Shown: positions 9,863 through 18,597 of the stretch, one piece after another
How the letters are laid out: each line of letters opens with the position of its first letter
How positions within the stretch are numbered: the stretch's first letter is position 1
Notes under the pieces: model-generated
Databases searched by the model: none
What the model was told of the DNA's origin: nothing
Seen by the model: only the letters and a program-made list of their open reading frames with translations
Assembly: GCA_021464525.1 (NCBI GenBank)
Contig: JADRCO010001094.1
Location: 1-22,640 of the forward strand
DNA: 22,640 nt
Direction: 5' to 3'
From: Rhizophagus sp. LPA8_4_AMF
Taxonomy: Eukaryota > Glomeromycota > Glomeromycetes > Glomerales > Glomeraceae
Made by a program: the position numbers and the translations under genes

Positions 9863-9943
9863 CACCGCTAAGCAACGTGCTGGTTATTGGACGCATAAGG
9901 CTTTTCCTTGGATGGACGAAGGAGGAATATAACTTCAAAATTT
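9863..9943 (+). repeat. 81-bp direct repeat, left copy
   Basis: This copy matches 10075-10155 with one difference (GGAATATAAC against GGAGTATAAC). It begins CACCGCTAAGCAACGTGCTG and is the most GC-rich, least AT-like sequence of the area. It can form a hairpin (CTTTTCCTT near 9900 with AAGGAGGAA, several G-T pairs). The near identity, against the diverged neighbours, suggests recent duplication or constraint. The minus-strand 60-codon frame over it is not convincing. Confidence 0.75.
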
Positions 9944-10074
9944 ATCTATTTCAACAAAAATAACATTTTTTTTTAAAACTAGACATCTCTGAACGCTCGT
10001 GATCGTTCATAAAACTCAGTACTTTTAGTGATCCGAGGAAAACTCCGAAGGAACGCCTCTGGTAACTGAATGCA

Positions 10075-10155
10075 CACCGCTAAGCAACGTGCTGGTTATT
10101 GGACGCATAAGGCTTTTCCTTGGATGGACGAAGGAGGAGTATAACTTCAAAATTT
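10075..10155 (+). repeat. 81-bp direct repeat, right copy
   Basis: This is the second copy of the repeat at 9863-9943, offset 212 bp. Both are preceded by 'CTCTGAACG(A/C)TC' motifs (about 9826 and 9988) that follow AG dinucleotides after T-rich runs, and both are followed by 'AACTTCAAAATTTA'. The whole 212-bp unit is partly duplicated, but only this portion is near identical. Confidence 0.75.
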
Positions 10156-10360
10156 AGGTTTTGGAATACATTTTTTTTTTAAAACTAGACGTACAAGATA
10201 ATCTTGGATATGGTTTGATTTCGATTTATTTGTGATTTTCTTATTATGTAATATTTTACTAACTTTCTTTATCTGGATACTGGATATACTGGATAAGTAA
10301 AAAGTGTGAAAGAACGATATAGAGAATAGAAACAAATTTGATTTGGAAAAGTATTATTGG

Positions 10361-10654
10361 CGTAATAGTTTAACAGGTAGGTTAACAGGTAGGTGTTTTT
10401 TTGTTTTATCTAATTTCAACAAAAATAAAATAAGATAATAATCTGTTTAAGATTTTTGAAAACATTTTTTTAAAACTAGACGGACTAGTTTAACAGGTAG
10501 GTTAACAGGTAGGTGTATTTTTGTTTTATCTAATTTCAATAAAAATAAATAAGTTAATAATCTGTTTAAGATTTTGGAAACATTTTTTTTCTTTAAAACT
10601 AGACGTAATAGTTAAACAGGTAGGTTAACAGGTAGGTGTTTTTTTGTTTTACCT
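10361..10654. repeat. Tandem array of 120-123 bp units (2.4 copies)
   Basis: Units start at 10361, 10481 and 10604 (the last partial, to about 10654). Each begins with AACAGGTAGGTT followed by AACAGGTAGGTG, a T-run, 'GTTTTATCTAATTTCAA(C/T)A' and 'AATCTGTTTAAGATTTT'. Each full unit ends with 'ACATTTTTTT' plus 'TAAAACTAGAC'. The same terminal motif also occurs at about 9963-9984 and 10169-10190, tying this array to the preceding direct repeats. Each unit starts with GTAGGT after CAG and ends with a T-rich CTAG, like a complete intron of 91-103 nt. Confidence 0.8.
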
Positions 10655-10688
10655 GAACAAAGCTTGCTACCTCTACGTGGTGTTCAGG
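10652..10688 (+). other. Hairpin directly after the tandem array
   Basis: CCTGAAC (10652-10658) pairs perfectly with GTTCAGG (10682-10688). A short inner ACC/GGT stem abuts the right arm, leaving a 10-base bulge on the left side. The loop sequence is not AT-rich, unlike its surroundings. No known RNA family was recognised and it is not a T-tailed terminator. It may be a structured end of the repeat element. Confidence 0.4.
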
Positions 10689-10689
10689 A

Positions 10690-11810
10690 GAAACAGTTGT
10701 AGGTTAACTTATAATTATTATACAACTGGCCAAAAGCAAGCATGTTGAATTGAATATTATGCCAAGATATAATTTTTTTTTTCTTTAAGATTCAGATTAG
10801 CGAGTTTTCTGTCAGAATATGGAAAATTTTTTGCGTGATAAATATATTCAATAAAACATTATTATTTATCATGTGCGTAATTTCTTAATGCCATAATGTT
10901 GGCCGCGAAAACATTTTCTGAAATTTTATTATCTCCTCAATCATATTGGCTCAAAATGTATTACGCCTTTTATAATAATTTTTGAATTGTTTCATGTATT
11001 TCTTAAAGAAAGGACAAATTTTACAAATTTCTAATAAACGTATGTGTTGGCGAAAAATTTTCGGTCGGATTTTTATTTAACAGATTTATTGTGTACAGTA
11101 CAACATTTATCTTGAAAAAATTTTCACGGTTAAAAAAAATAAAGCGAAGAAATATTTATCTTAAAAAGATGTAGTTTTAAATAAAGAAGCAAGGAATCGT
11201 TCATATAAATGGTTTTTTTATATTATAAAATTATTACTTTTTAGTAAAATAAGCTGAATAATTAAATCTTTATATCATTTAAAAATTGTAATGTAAGGTC
11301 AAATTTATATTTTATTAAATAAAAAAGTCTTCAAAACTTGATGGCTCATCTTTTTACTCCTAAGTTTGTAAAAAATTCTTTCTATATGTTCACTAAAAAA
11401 TAAAATAAATAAAAATAAAAGAGAACAAATTATAATAAAAAAGAATAATATACATTTTAAGATGAAATTACTGGAAAAAAGACACGCAAAATATGGCCGA
11501 GGTGAGAACTGTGAAAAGTATTATTTTATTATTTTATTGCGGATTATTTTATCGACATATCTACTGCTTTAGATTAGTAAATATTATTAGTAATACAAAA
11601 ATCACGTTAACGAAATTTTTTGTTAGATTATATTATTGATCTAATAAGCCAGAATTTGTAATACAAATTATGAGATTATGTTAACCAATTTTTAGTATAT
11701 AAGCATTTCTATTTCATAAAATAAATGTTAACGATTTTAAATTCAGATAAAACAACTAAATGTGGGTCAATAATATCAGATATATTTACACTAAAGCATG
11801 AACGGCCCAA
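10690..11810. other. AT-rich intergenic stretch
   Basis: No gene, RNA gene or bordered repeat was recognised in this 1.1-kb region. Confidence 0.5.
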
Positions 11811-12085
11811 AAATCGAGTGATCTTCACAATTTTTTCGCATATCCGCGATTGGCTGAAATTAACGTATTTCCAAAATTGTTTATAGTTTCTAAAGTGCCA
11901 TTGCTGATTATAAATATAGTCGATATCATATTGGCCGGAATCTCAAAGAATTGGTGCAAAATCGCTTGGTTATCCAGCTATCCAATCATGTTTAAATATC
12001 GTAAAATCACGAAAATTTATCAAAAATCGCGATCAACTCAAAATCGCAAAATCGTGATTGAAATCATGACACTTAATGTGCACTG
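11811..12085. repeat. Segment with recurring AAAATCG words, possible element relic
   Basis: The word AAAATCG or a close variant (AAAATCAC, AAAATCGC, AAAATCGT) recurs at least six times, giving this segment more CG dinucleotides than its surroundings. The outer ends show a weak imperfect inverted similarity (CACTAAAGCATGA near 11790 against the complement of TCATGACACTTAATG near 12066). No target duplication could be identified. An 81-codon plus-strand frame (11850-12095) lies inside but has no recognisable domain and is more likely a by-product of the repeat. Confidence 0.3.
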
Positions 12086-12461
12086 CTACATATGATAAAC
12101 AATATATTCTGTTCATTTATCATTAAATTATTATTTATATCTCATTTCATTTCTTTTGTCCTTTAATTCTTTATATGGGTAGTTTATAAGCTAGGAAGCA
12201 GTGCACACCTACTTAGTTTAGAAACCATGTTGATCATTTGGCTGGGGTGGTGAATTTTGCGATTTAACCATTTTTTATGATGATCAACAGCCTGAATTTT
12301 TTCTGTTACAAAATGATTTTAATGGTTTAGCCTATATGTAAATAGTAGTACAAACTGTAATACAAATGTGCGTAAATTTATTTTATATTCTGAACTCCGT
12401 TTATTCATTCTGTAATTATTTTAAAATTAAAATATTGTTTTTATAATCCAATTTAATTAGT

Positions 12462-12509
12462 ATGGATAAAAAACCAAAGAATTTATGGAGACATGATGAT
12501 AAATATCAG
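12462..12509 (+). other. Possible alternative first exon of the kinase gene
   Basis: ATG at 12462 opens 16 codons (MDKKPKNLWRHDDKYQ) ending exactly at a good donor, CAG|GTAATAAC. The acceptor TTTCTAG (to 12573) gives an immediate stop. Joining to the poor acceptor CTATAAAAAG (to 12596) keeps the frame and would add 41 residues before the Met at 12672. That acceptor overlaps TATAAAAAG (12588-12596), which can equally be a TATA box. Which model holds cannot be decided from sequence alone. Confidence 0.3.
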
Positions 12510-12587
12510 GTAATAACATTGCCACATTACTATTTACGATAAGAATGATATTGAATATTTCTAGTTAAAGCATTAATAATTTTTGCC

Positions 12588-12596
12588 TATAAAAAG
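12588..12596 (+). promoter_or_regulatory. TATA-box-like TATAAAAAG before the kinase start
   Basis: This is identical to the element at 3278 and 5917, including the following AT. It lies 75 bp before the preferred start codon. The alternative reading is that it is the end of an intron or coding sequence of a longer first exon. Confidence 0.4.
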
Positions 12597-12671
12597 ATCC
12601 ATGTTACAATTTCTACTACTGGTTCAACTACTGAATCGGGCATAGATGAAAAAGTTGAAAAAGTAGTTTAT

Positions 12672-14393
12672 ATGGAAGAGTTAGACAAAAGGAAAGAAGC
12701 ATATGGAATATGCGGAGAATGTAATGAGCCTGGTACAGGATGGAGATGGTGTCAACCTTGTAATGCTAAAAGATTCAAGGATAACTTTAAAAATTGGACT
12801 AGTGGAAATAAAGATATTGACGAATTTATACAACAAACTCAACTAAATGCTATACATTTCTCAAAATGTCTTGAATGGATACCTTTTGAAAAATTTCAAA
12901 ATGTCACTTATATTGCAGAAGGTGGTTTTGGTAAGATTTACTCAACTGAATGGCCTGAAGGACATATCGTATATTGGGATAATGAAAAACAAAAATGGAA
13001 TAGACATTGTCGGGGTAAATATGCATTGAAAAGTTTGAATAATTCTTCTAATATTAGTTCAGATTTTTTAAGTGAGGTAATAAGAATTTATTTTGTTTTA
13101 GATAATTTTTTTGTTGTATTTATTTATTAAATATATTTCATTTTTTTAACAAATTAGGTTAAATCTCATCTTCAGATTCATTATGGTTATATTGTCTACT
13201 GTTATGGTATAACCCAAAATCCAAATACCAAAGAGTATATTATGGTTTTACTTTATTGTAGAAATGGAAATTTGAGAAATTACATAATTAAAACTAATTA
13301 TTATATTGATTATAGAACAAAAATTGAAGATTTAAAAATAATTGCAAGAGGGCTTTTGTGTGTTCACAATGCTGGAAAAGTACATAAAGATTTTCATTCT
13401 GGTAATATATTGAAAGATGGTATTCTATTTATAAGTGATTTAGGAATGTGTCAACCAGCAACTAAGCAATCAGAAGGAATTTTTGGAGTATTACCTTATA
13501 TGGCACCAGAAGTTTTGCGTGGGCATCAATATACAAAAGCAGCAGATATTTACTCATTTGGAATAATAATGAATGAGTATCTTTCTGAAGAAATTCCTTT
13601 TGATGATATTCCTCATGATGAAGGTTTAGCTATTAAAATATGTAAAGGGCTTAGACCAAAAATTTCTGAAGATGTACCAAAATTATTTAAAGATTTGATT
13701 ATTAGATTTTGGGATGTAGAACCAAAAAATAGACCAACAGCTAAAGAATTGTGTCAAATATTAGAAAAATGGTATAATGAAATTTGTGATAAAGAGAGTG
13801 AAGATGGTGAAGATGGTGAAAGCAATGAAAGTGGTAAAAATGATAAAAATAATAAATTAAAAAGTGAAATTTATCTTCAAATAAAAGAATGTGATAAAAT
13901 TGGAAGAAGAAAATTTGAAAGCAGATCAAGAACAGATAAACTCAAGGATATTCAAACACATCCACAAGCAATTTATACCAGTAGACTTTTAAATTTCAAT
14001 AACCTTCCAAAGCCAGAAAACTCATCAGATTTATCATCTTTTCAATTTAATTCAGGTAATTTAATTCAATTTTACTTCATTATTATAGTCCATTTTACAT
14101 TATTAAATTATTATTTACTTTCTTTTGGGCATAAATTATGTTATTATTTAATCAACATTAGAAAATCCAAGTAAGTATTTTTTATAATTTTATTACATAA
14201 TTATTTCATTTATATTTATTAGTGATTAAAATATTATATCATGTAATTTACAGTTTCAGAATGTTTAGATGTTCAATTAAGTGAATTGGGTAAGTTGTTT
14301 ATTTATTTGTAATCAATTTTATTAATATATTCCTATCTGATTTATTTATCTATTTTTATAGAATTAAATGAAATTTGTCAAGATAATGAGTAA
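12672..14393 (+). CDS. TKL-type protein kinase with N-terminal CxxC/CxxC module
   Basis: Exons 12672-13076, 13158-14055, 14162-14170, 14254-14289 and 14362-14393 give 1380 nt, 459 aa. The frame stays consistent across all four introns (81, 106, 83, 72 nt). Residues 14-30 hold CGEC...CQPC, probably a zinc-binding pair, followed by NWTSGNKDID. The kinase domain (about 76-342) shows the glycine loop GGFGKIY (84-90), ATP-site Lys120 (YALK) and Glu135 as likely helix-C partner. It also has HKDFHSGN with catalytic Asp213 and Asn218, DLG (229-231) for the metal site, APE (251-253) and DIYSFG. All catalytic residues are present, so it is probably active on Ser/Thr/Tyr. An acidic linker (ESEDGEDGESNESG) leads to a tail ending ELNEICQDNE. 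The start was chosen because ELDKRKEAYG lies near the N-terminus in relatives as I remember them. A polyadenylation signal AATAAA lies at 14419-14424. Confidence 0.92.
14162..14170 (+). other. 9-nt micro-exon in the kinase gene
   Basis: AAAATCCAA is bounded by CATTAG on the left and GTAAGT on the right. It adds three codons in phase 1 (completing Glu, then Asn-Pro and the first base of Ile). Including or skipping it keeps the frame. Without splicing here, translation would run into an AT-rich hydrophobic stretch ending at 14174. Confidence 0.6.
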
Positions 14394-16486
14394 AGTTACA
14401 TATTTTGAAATTGTAATTAATAAATTAAATAACTTATTTATTGGCCAGCTTTATTTTCTTTTATTCTTATATATTTATTTTAGTTTCTTTCTTTTACTGT
14501 CATATAGTATTTAAACTTTATAATAAAAATTTTAAGTTGTTATTCTTTTAGATTATTATGGTTTAATTTATAATTTGGATTCGTTGTATCCATTGCTTGA
14601 GTATCTAATTATTTAATTTGTATAGATTTATCGCTATCATCTGGATAAAAAATATTCGATCTGTTTGTTATACAAAGCTGAAATAAATTCCTTAATTAAA
14701 TAATTTGAAACATTTATTTTAATATTTCCATTTCAAATATCTATTAAATATCAAATAAATAATAGTAAAACTTAATTTAATCATAATGCTTAACTTACAT
14801 AATCAAGTTTATACAATATACTTGTATATTAAAATATTCATTTTTTTTTTCAATTAGTAAAATTTATCGTTATATTTATATATTAAAAAGATCTAAAAAT
14901 TTGCACATAAGATAAATAATTTATATATTTTATACAAAATAATTATACATTAGTAGTAATAACTGAGTCATTACAAATTTATAGTTTGAAGAAATAGTGC
15001 TTGATTATGATCGATATCTGAATCCTTCATTAAATATATATTGAATTACGTTACCTATTCCTCTAAAACATATAACCAAGAAGAAATAAAGAAATTAGTA
15101 TTATTATTTTGTTTTTATATCAATCAAAACATACATGATAGTTTTTTAATATGTGTATGTAACAAAATAAAATTGTTGAAAATGTAAGAATTATCAAAGC
15201 AAAAAACAATGTTGCCATAACTGAACATTTTGTCCAGGTTTATTCCCACAACTACATAGTAATAAAAAAAGTGTAAGTATATCACGTGATTGATCATTTT
15301 ACGCGTAAACATTTTATATAGCGTAACATACTTGTGTTTTGAGGACCATAGGAATTCATCGTACAAAGAGGGAAGATTGAAGCTATGAAAATAATTGGAA
15401 GCTAAATTTTGTAATCATATTTTCCTAATTCGAATTAATATTCTTTAACTACCCGTACTACCCGTAACCAAGTTATAATAGAGATAGCTCCAACCTATTA
15501 ATAGAGATTTTTAAATTAAACTCGATTAAAAAAAAAATATCTTTTTGAAAATTTACCAATAACACGTTTTAAGAAACGAATAATACGACAGAAATCCAAT
15601 TATTTCACAAATTGGAGATGGCCATGTAATGGATTCTTTATTTAAGAATTTTGATAAATTTGAAGCCGAATATGACTATACAATTAACGAAATGAATATT
15701 TTTAATTTTGGTTAATAATATTAATTAATATTAATTAATTTACTTACTATATTAATTATGCTGGTTGATGAATAAAGAAAATCTTATAATACGAAGATAA
15801 TAATGAGTAAGATAATTACATATAATAACATTATACAATTATAATAATATTTATACAATTAAACATGATGAAAAAATTGAGTATAATTACCTGTACTAAT
15901 TGCTATATAAAATGGAAATCTATGTGATAACATAATACATTTATTATTATATTTCCATTGTAAGTATGTTCCTAAAAGTAGAATATATTAATTGATTGAA
16001 TTCAATAATTTTTAGCTCAATAAAATTATTTATGATAAAAAATATAAAACTCTTAACAAATTAAGGGAATAAAAAAACCAACATAACATAAAATTCGGTT
16101 ATAGTATTAGAAAATGAATTTATTGAAGAAGCATTATTTAAAGGTATCAAGTAAAGAAATGATAAAATAAAAACAATAATACGAAATGAAAATGATTGTA
16201 AACCTATTTTATTATTATAAAATATTAAATAATAGTTAAAATTATAAGTTAATGTTGAAATTATTATATGATGATTGTATTTTATTTAATAACGTGTAAA
16301 GAAATAAAGATGATGATAATGATTGACAGCTTTTATATATATTTGCACCCTATTAAAAAAAAATTGTTTTAATTTTTCCTAAACGAAACCTGTATATTAT
16401 AATTAGTATATAGAGTCAAACCGTTAGCAAATTGAATATAATTAAAGTAATTTTTAAACTATCAAATATTTGTTATTATTACTTAC
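14394..16486. other. AT-rich intergenic region, 2.1 kb
   Basis: This begins with the 3' untranslated region of the kinase (AATAAA 26 bases after the stop). The rest has no convincing gene. The 80-codon minus frame at 15124-15366 has random AT-rich composition. Short repeats such as ACTACCCGTACTACCCGTA (15451-15469) and alternating TTAATTAATA near 15715-15740 are the only patterns seen. Confidence 0.5.
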
Positions 16487-16813
16487 CAGAAACTACCTTT
16501 TGCAATACATCTGACTTTGAAAAATCAATCATAAGGTATCCACCCTTGTATTTCTTGCTGTTAATTATTTCCGAATATAATCATCATTGCTACTAGTCCA
16601 ATTGTTAAAGTTTTGTTGAAATTTTTTTGAATTACAAGTTTGACGCCAATTGTGTCCTATATTTACTTGTTTACATTCTATACATCTTCCAAATTTTTGT
16701 ACTCTCAAATTTGAATCATAAGTCTGACGTAAGATGGATCTAAAATTGATGCGCATAAAAGTATTCTCATTTTATATATTTTCCATTTGTTTTTCTACAC
16801 TCGATTGTTTCAT
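16487..16813 (-). pseudogene. Kinase N-terminal fragment, pseudogene
   Basis: Read on the minus strand from ATG 16813, the frame gives MKQSSVEKQMENI, an in-frame TAA, then NENTFMRINF and a 63-codon open stretch with FGRCIECKQ, HNWRQTCNSKKF and NNWTSSNDD. This is the CxxC/CxxC plus 'NWTSxN' module of the kinase at 12672, but from another subfamily. One module cysteine has become Arg (NWRQTC). After DDYIRK the frame shifts. 'GWIPYD', stop, 'FFKVRCIAKGSF' follows, i.e. the start of the kinase glycine loop, ending at a GTAAGT donor (about 16481-16486). The rest of the kinase domain is not found further along. It is a truncated, non-functional copy; Met 16756 begins only the longest open part. Confidence 0.8.
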
Positions 16814-17587
16814 AGTAATATTATTATGATAGTAAATTTATCATCAAAAATTTTGGTAAAATCAAGAAGGATATTCCTATGAATATTGTTTTTATTCAGA
16901 CAAAATTGACAAATAAAATCGAGATTTTATGACATGAATGGTTATTCCTTATGAAATTTATTTGTACATTATTTATTAACCGGATAGGAGAAACATTTAT
17001 GACAAGAATGGGTTTCGTTGATTATTAGATTTACAATATAAATATTGTACAAAAAAAGTAAATATGGTTACCTCAAAATATCTCAAGATTTCCTTTAAAG
17101 ATTCTATTAATATAATCACATTCTGTTTTTTTTTAATAGATAAAAAATGGTTCTACTAAATAAAATTTTTTTTATTAACCTGATTACAATAATAATGCAT
17201 GAAAATGTTTTTGTTGACCCGCCGGCCAGGTCCTTAATAGGTTATGTATAAATATTACTCAAAAAAATGATCAAACAGAAAGTATTGAAAAGTCACATTG
17301 AGCATATATTTTTTAGTCAATTAAATTCACTAATTATAACATGTTCATATTTAGATATATAGAACTATCCGCCAATAGAAATTTTATTGAAGAAATAATG
17401 TAGCCGCTTCTAAACTCTTAACTCGTGCCGATGTTAAATATTCGACCAGAGTTATCAATTTTCTATAACGCTTAACTCTGGCCGATATTAAAACTTCGGA
17501 CTATCCGGAATTAGGTTTATCCGAATCCTTAATTGACCACAAAATTATCTGTATTAAATTTTAATACGACAAATTCAACGTTTGTTT
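16814..17587. other. Spacer with a short inverted and direct repeat
   Basis: Mostly AT-rich and without a gene. At 17443-17484 CGACCAGAGTTA and TAACTCTGGCCG form an inverted repeat (one mismatch, 18-base loop). 'CTTAACTCGTGCCGATGTTA' at about 17417 is a direct partial copy of 'CTTAACTCTGGCCGATATTA' at 17471. The patch 17400-17530 is richer in CG than its surroundings and may be a transposon relic. Confidence 0.45.
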
Positions 17588-17603
17588 AGTTAATGTACTA
17601 GTT

Positions 17604-18055
17604 TTTTTTTTTTTTTTTTTTTTTTTTTATCCCTTTTTTTTTTTTTTTTTTTTTTTATAGTAACGCATTTTTTATTAATTGGCGCGAGCGCCTGTACAAA
17701 AAAAATACCTAGAGTGTGCTAAAAAAAAATTTTTCTAACACCCCCTATAACTATACTCAATCTATTCTATAATTCACTCATGCGTTACTGAAATGACCTA
17801 ACCCTAGCTAATAACTAAAGAGAAAAAATAAATATAACTAAAATAATACAAATAGTAGAAAGCCGACCTCTATTATTTTATCTAGCTAAACAAAAGCTCT
17901 GTGAAATAGTATTCTATACTCGAAGATAATGCGCTTTTCATCCAAGTTTCAACTACCCTTTTCCCATTGCTCATAAAGCTAAATGTGCAATAAAGAGCCG
18001 AGCTCCTAAACCCTTACCCAAAAGAAAAATTTAGTAATGTGCTTTTGTTCGTTAC
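17604..18055 (-). mobile_element. Minus-strand retroposed sequence, poly(A) tail, 16-bp target duplication
   Basis: AGTTAATGTACTAGTT occurs at 17588-17603 and exactly again at 18056-18071. Between them is a 452-bp segment whose plus-strand left end is a long T run, interrupted once (ATCCC). On the minus strand this is a poly(A) tail preceded by an AATAAA signal about 18 bases upstream. An inner inverted repeat AGTAACGCAT (17659-17668) / ATGCGTTACT (17780-17789) and a GGCGC..GCGCC hairpin lie near the 3' end. No reading frame was recognised, so it is a 5'-truncated LINE or a retrocopied non-coding transcript. It shows no visible similarity to the retroposed sequence at 8189-8450 beyond the shared hallmarks. 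Confidence 0.85.
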
Positions 18056-18119
18056 AGTTAATGTACTAGTTAATTTAAAGTATTGGTTCTTTAAATATTC
18101 GACACTTATGAAAATTATA

Positions 18120-18571
18120 AAAAAAATATTATTAAATGTTACCTTGATAGTTATTACCTTGATAAAATTTCTATAAAAAGTTTGCCTCGAATGAATTATC
18201 TATGAAACTCAAAAAGATATCTTGCTGCTTATTTCATTATCTCGGTATTAATAATAATGATAGAATATTTAACATATTCACATTGCATTGTAATTATTTA
18301 ATTATTTTTGGCAGCACGAAACCATTTTTACCATATGGAAATTATAATTTTTTAAAAAAATAAAATATTTATTTATTAAATGTTACATTGATAGTTAATA
18401 CTTTGATAAAATTTCCATAAAAAGCTTGCCCTGAATGAGTTATCTATAAATCTCAAAAAGATAGTGTTTAAGGTTCATTCTTGCTATTTATGTCATTATC
18501 TCGGTTAATAAAAACAGAATTTTCAACATATTCACATTGATATTTGGTAGCACGAAACCATTTTTACCATA
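18120..18571 (+). repeat. Tandem duplication, two copies of about 215 bp
   Basis: Copy 1 (about 18120-18335) and copy 2 (about 18357-18571) share 'AAATGTTAC(C/A)TTGATAGTTA', 'CTCAAAAAGATA', 'CATTATCTCGGT', 'AACATATTCACATTG' and 'GCACGAAACCATTTTTACCATA'. They are offset by roughly 236 bp with moderate divergence. The array ends right before the kinase pseudogene, so it may be its duplicated upstream region. Confidence 0.75.
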
Positions 18572-18597
18572 AAAAGTTTCGTTTATCGATTTTTGTC

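Noticed and set aside
9756..10335. Minus-strand frames of 60-62 codons across the repeats
   Set aside because: They cover repeat units whose copies do not preserve the frame; no conserved protein pattern.
10361..10654. CRISPR-like or telomere-like array
   Set aside because: The units repeat in full without unique spacers, the AACAGGTAGGTT words are not a known telomere repeat, and the genome is eukaryotic.
11850..12095. 81-codon plus-strand frame
   Set aside because: Overlaps a segment of recurring AAAATCG words; the peptide shows no recognisable motif and no gene context.
12847..13029. Second-frame open reading within the kinase exon
   Set aside because: Shadow of the real kinase frame.
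13741..13929. Minus-strand frame opposite the kinase tail
   Set aside because: Antisense shadow of the acidic, Glu/Asp/Lys-rich linker; His/Phe-rich translation is a by-product.
14056..14174. Kinase C-terminus reading through to the stop at 14172-14174
   Set aside because: The read-through is an AT-rich hydrophobic stretch starting at a GTAATT donor; splicing instead gives a coherent tail with consistent phases.
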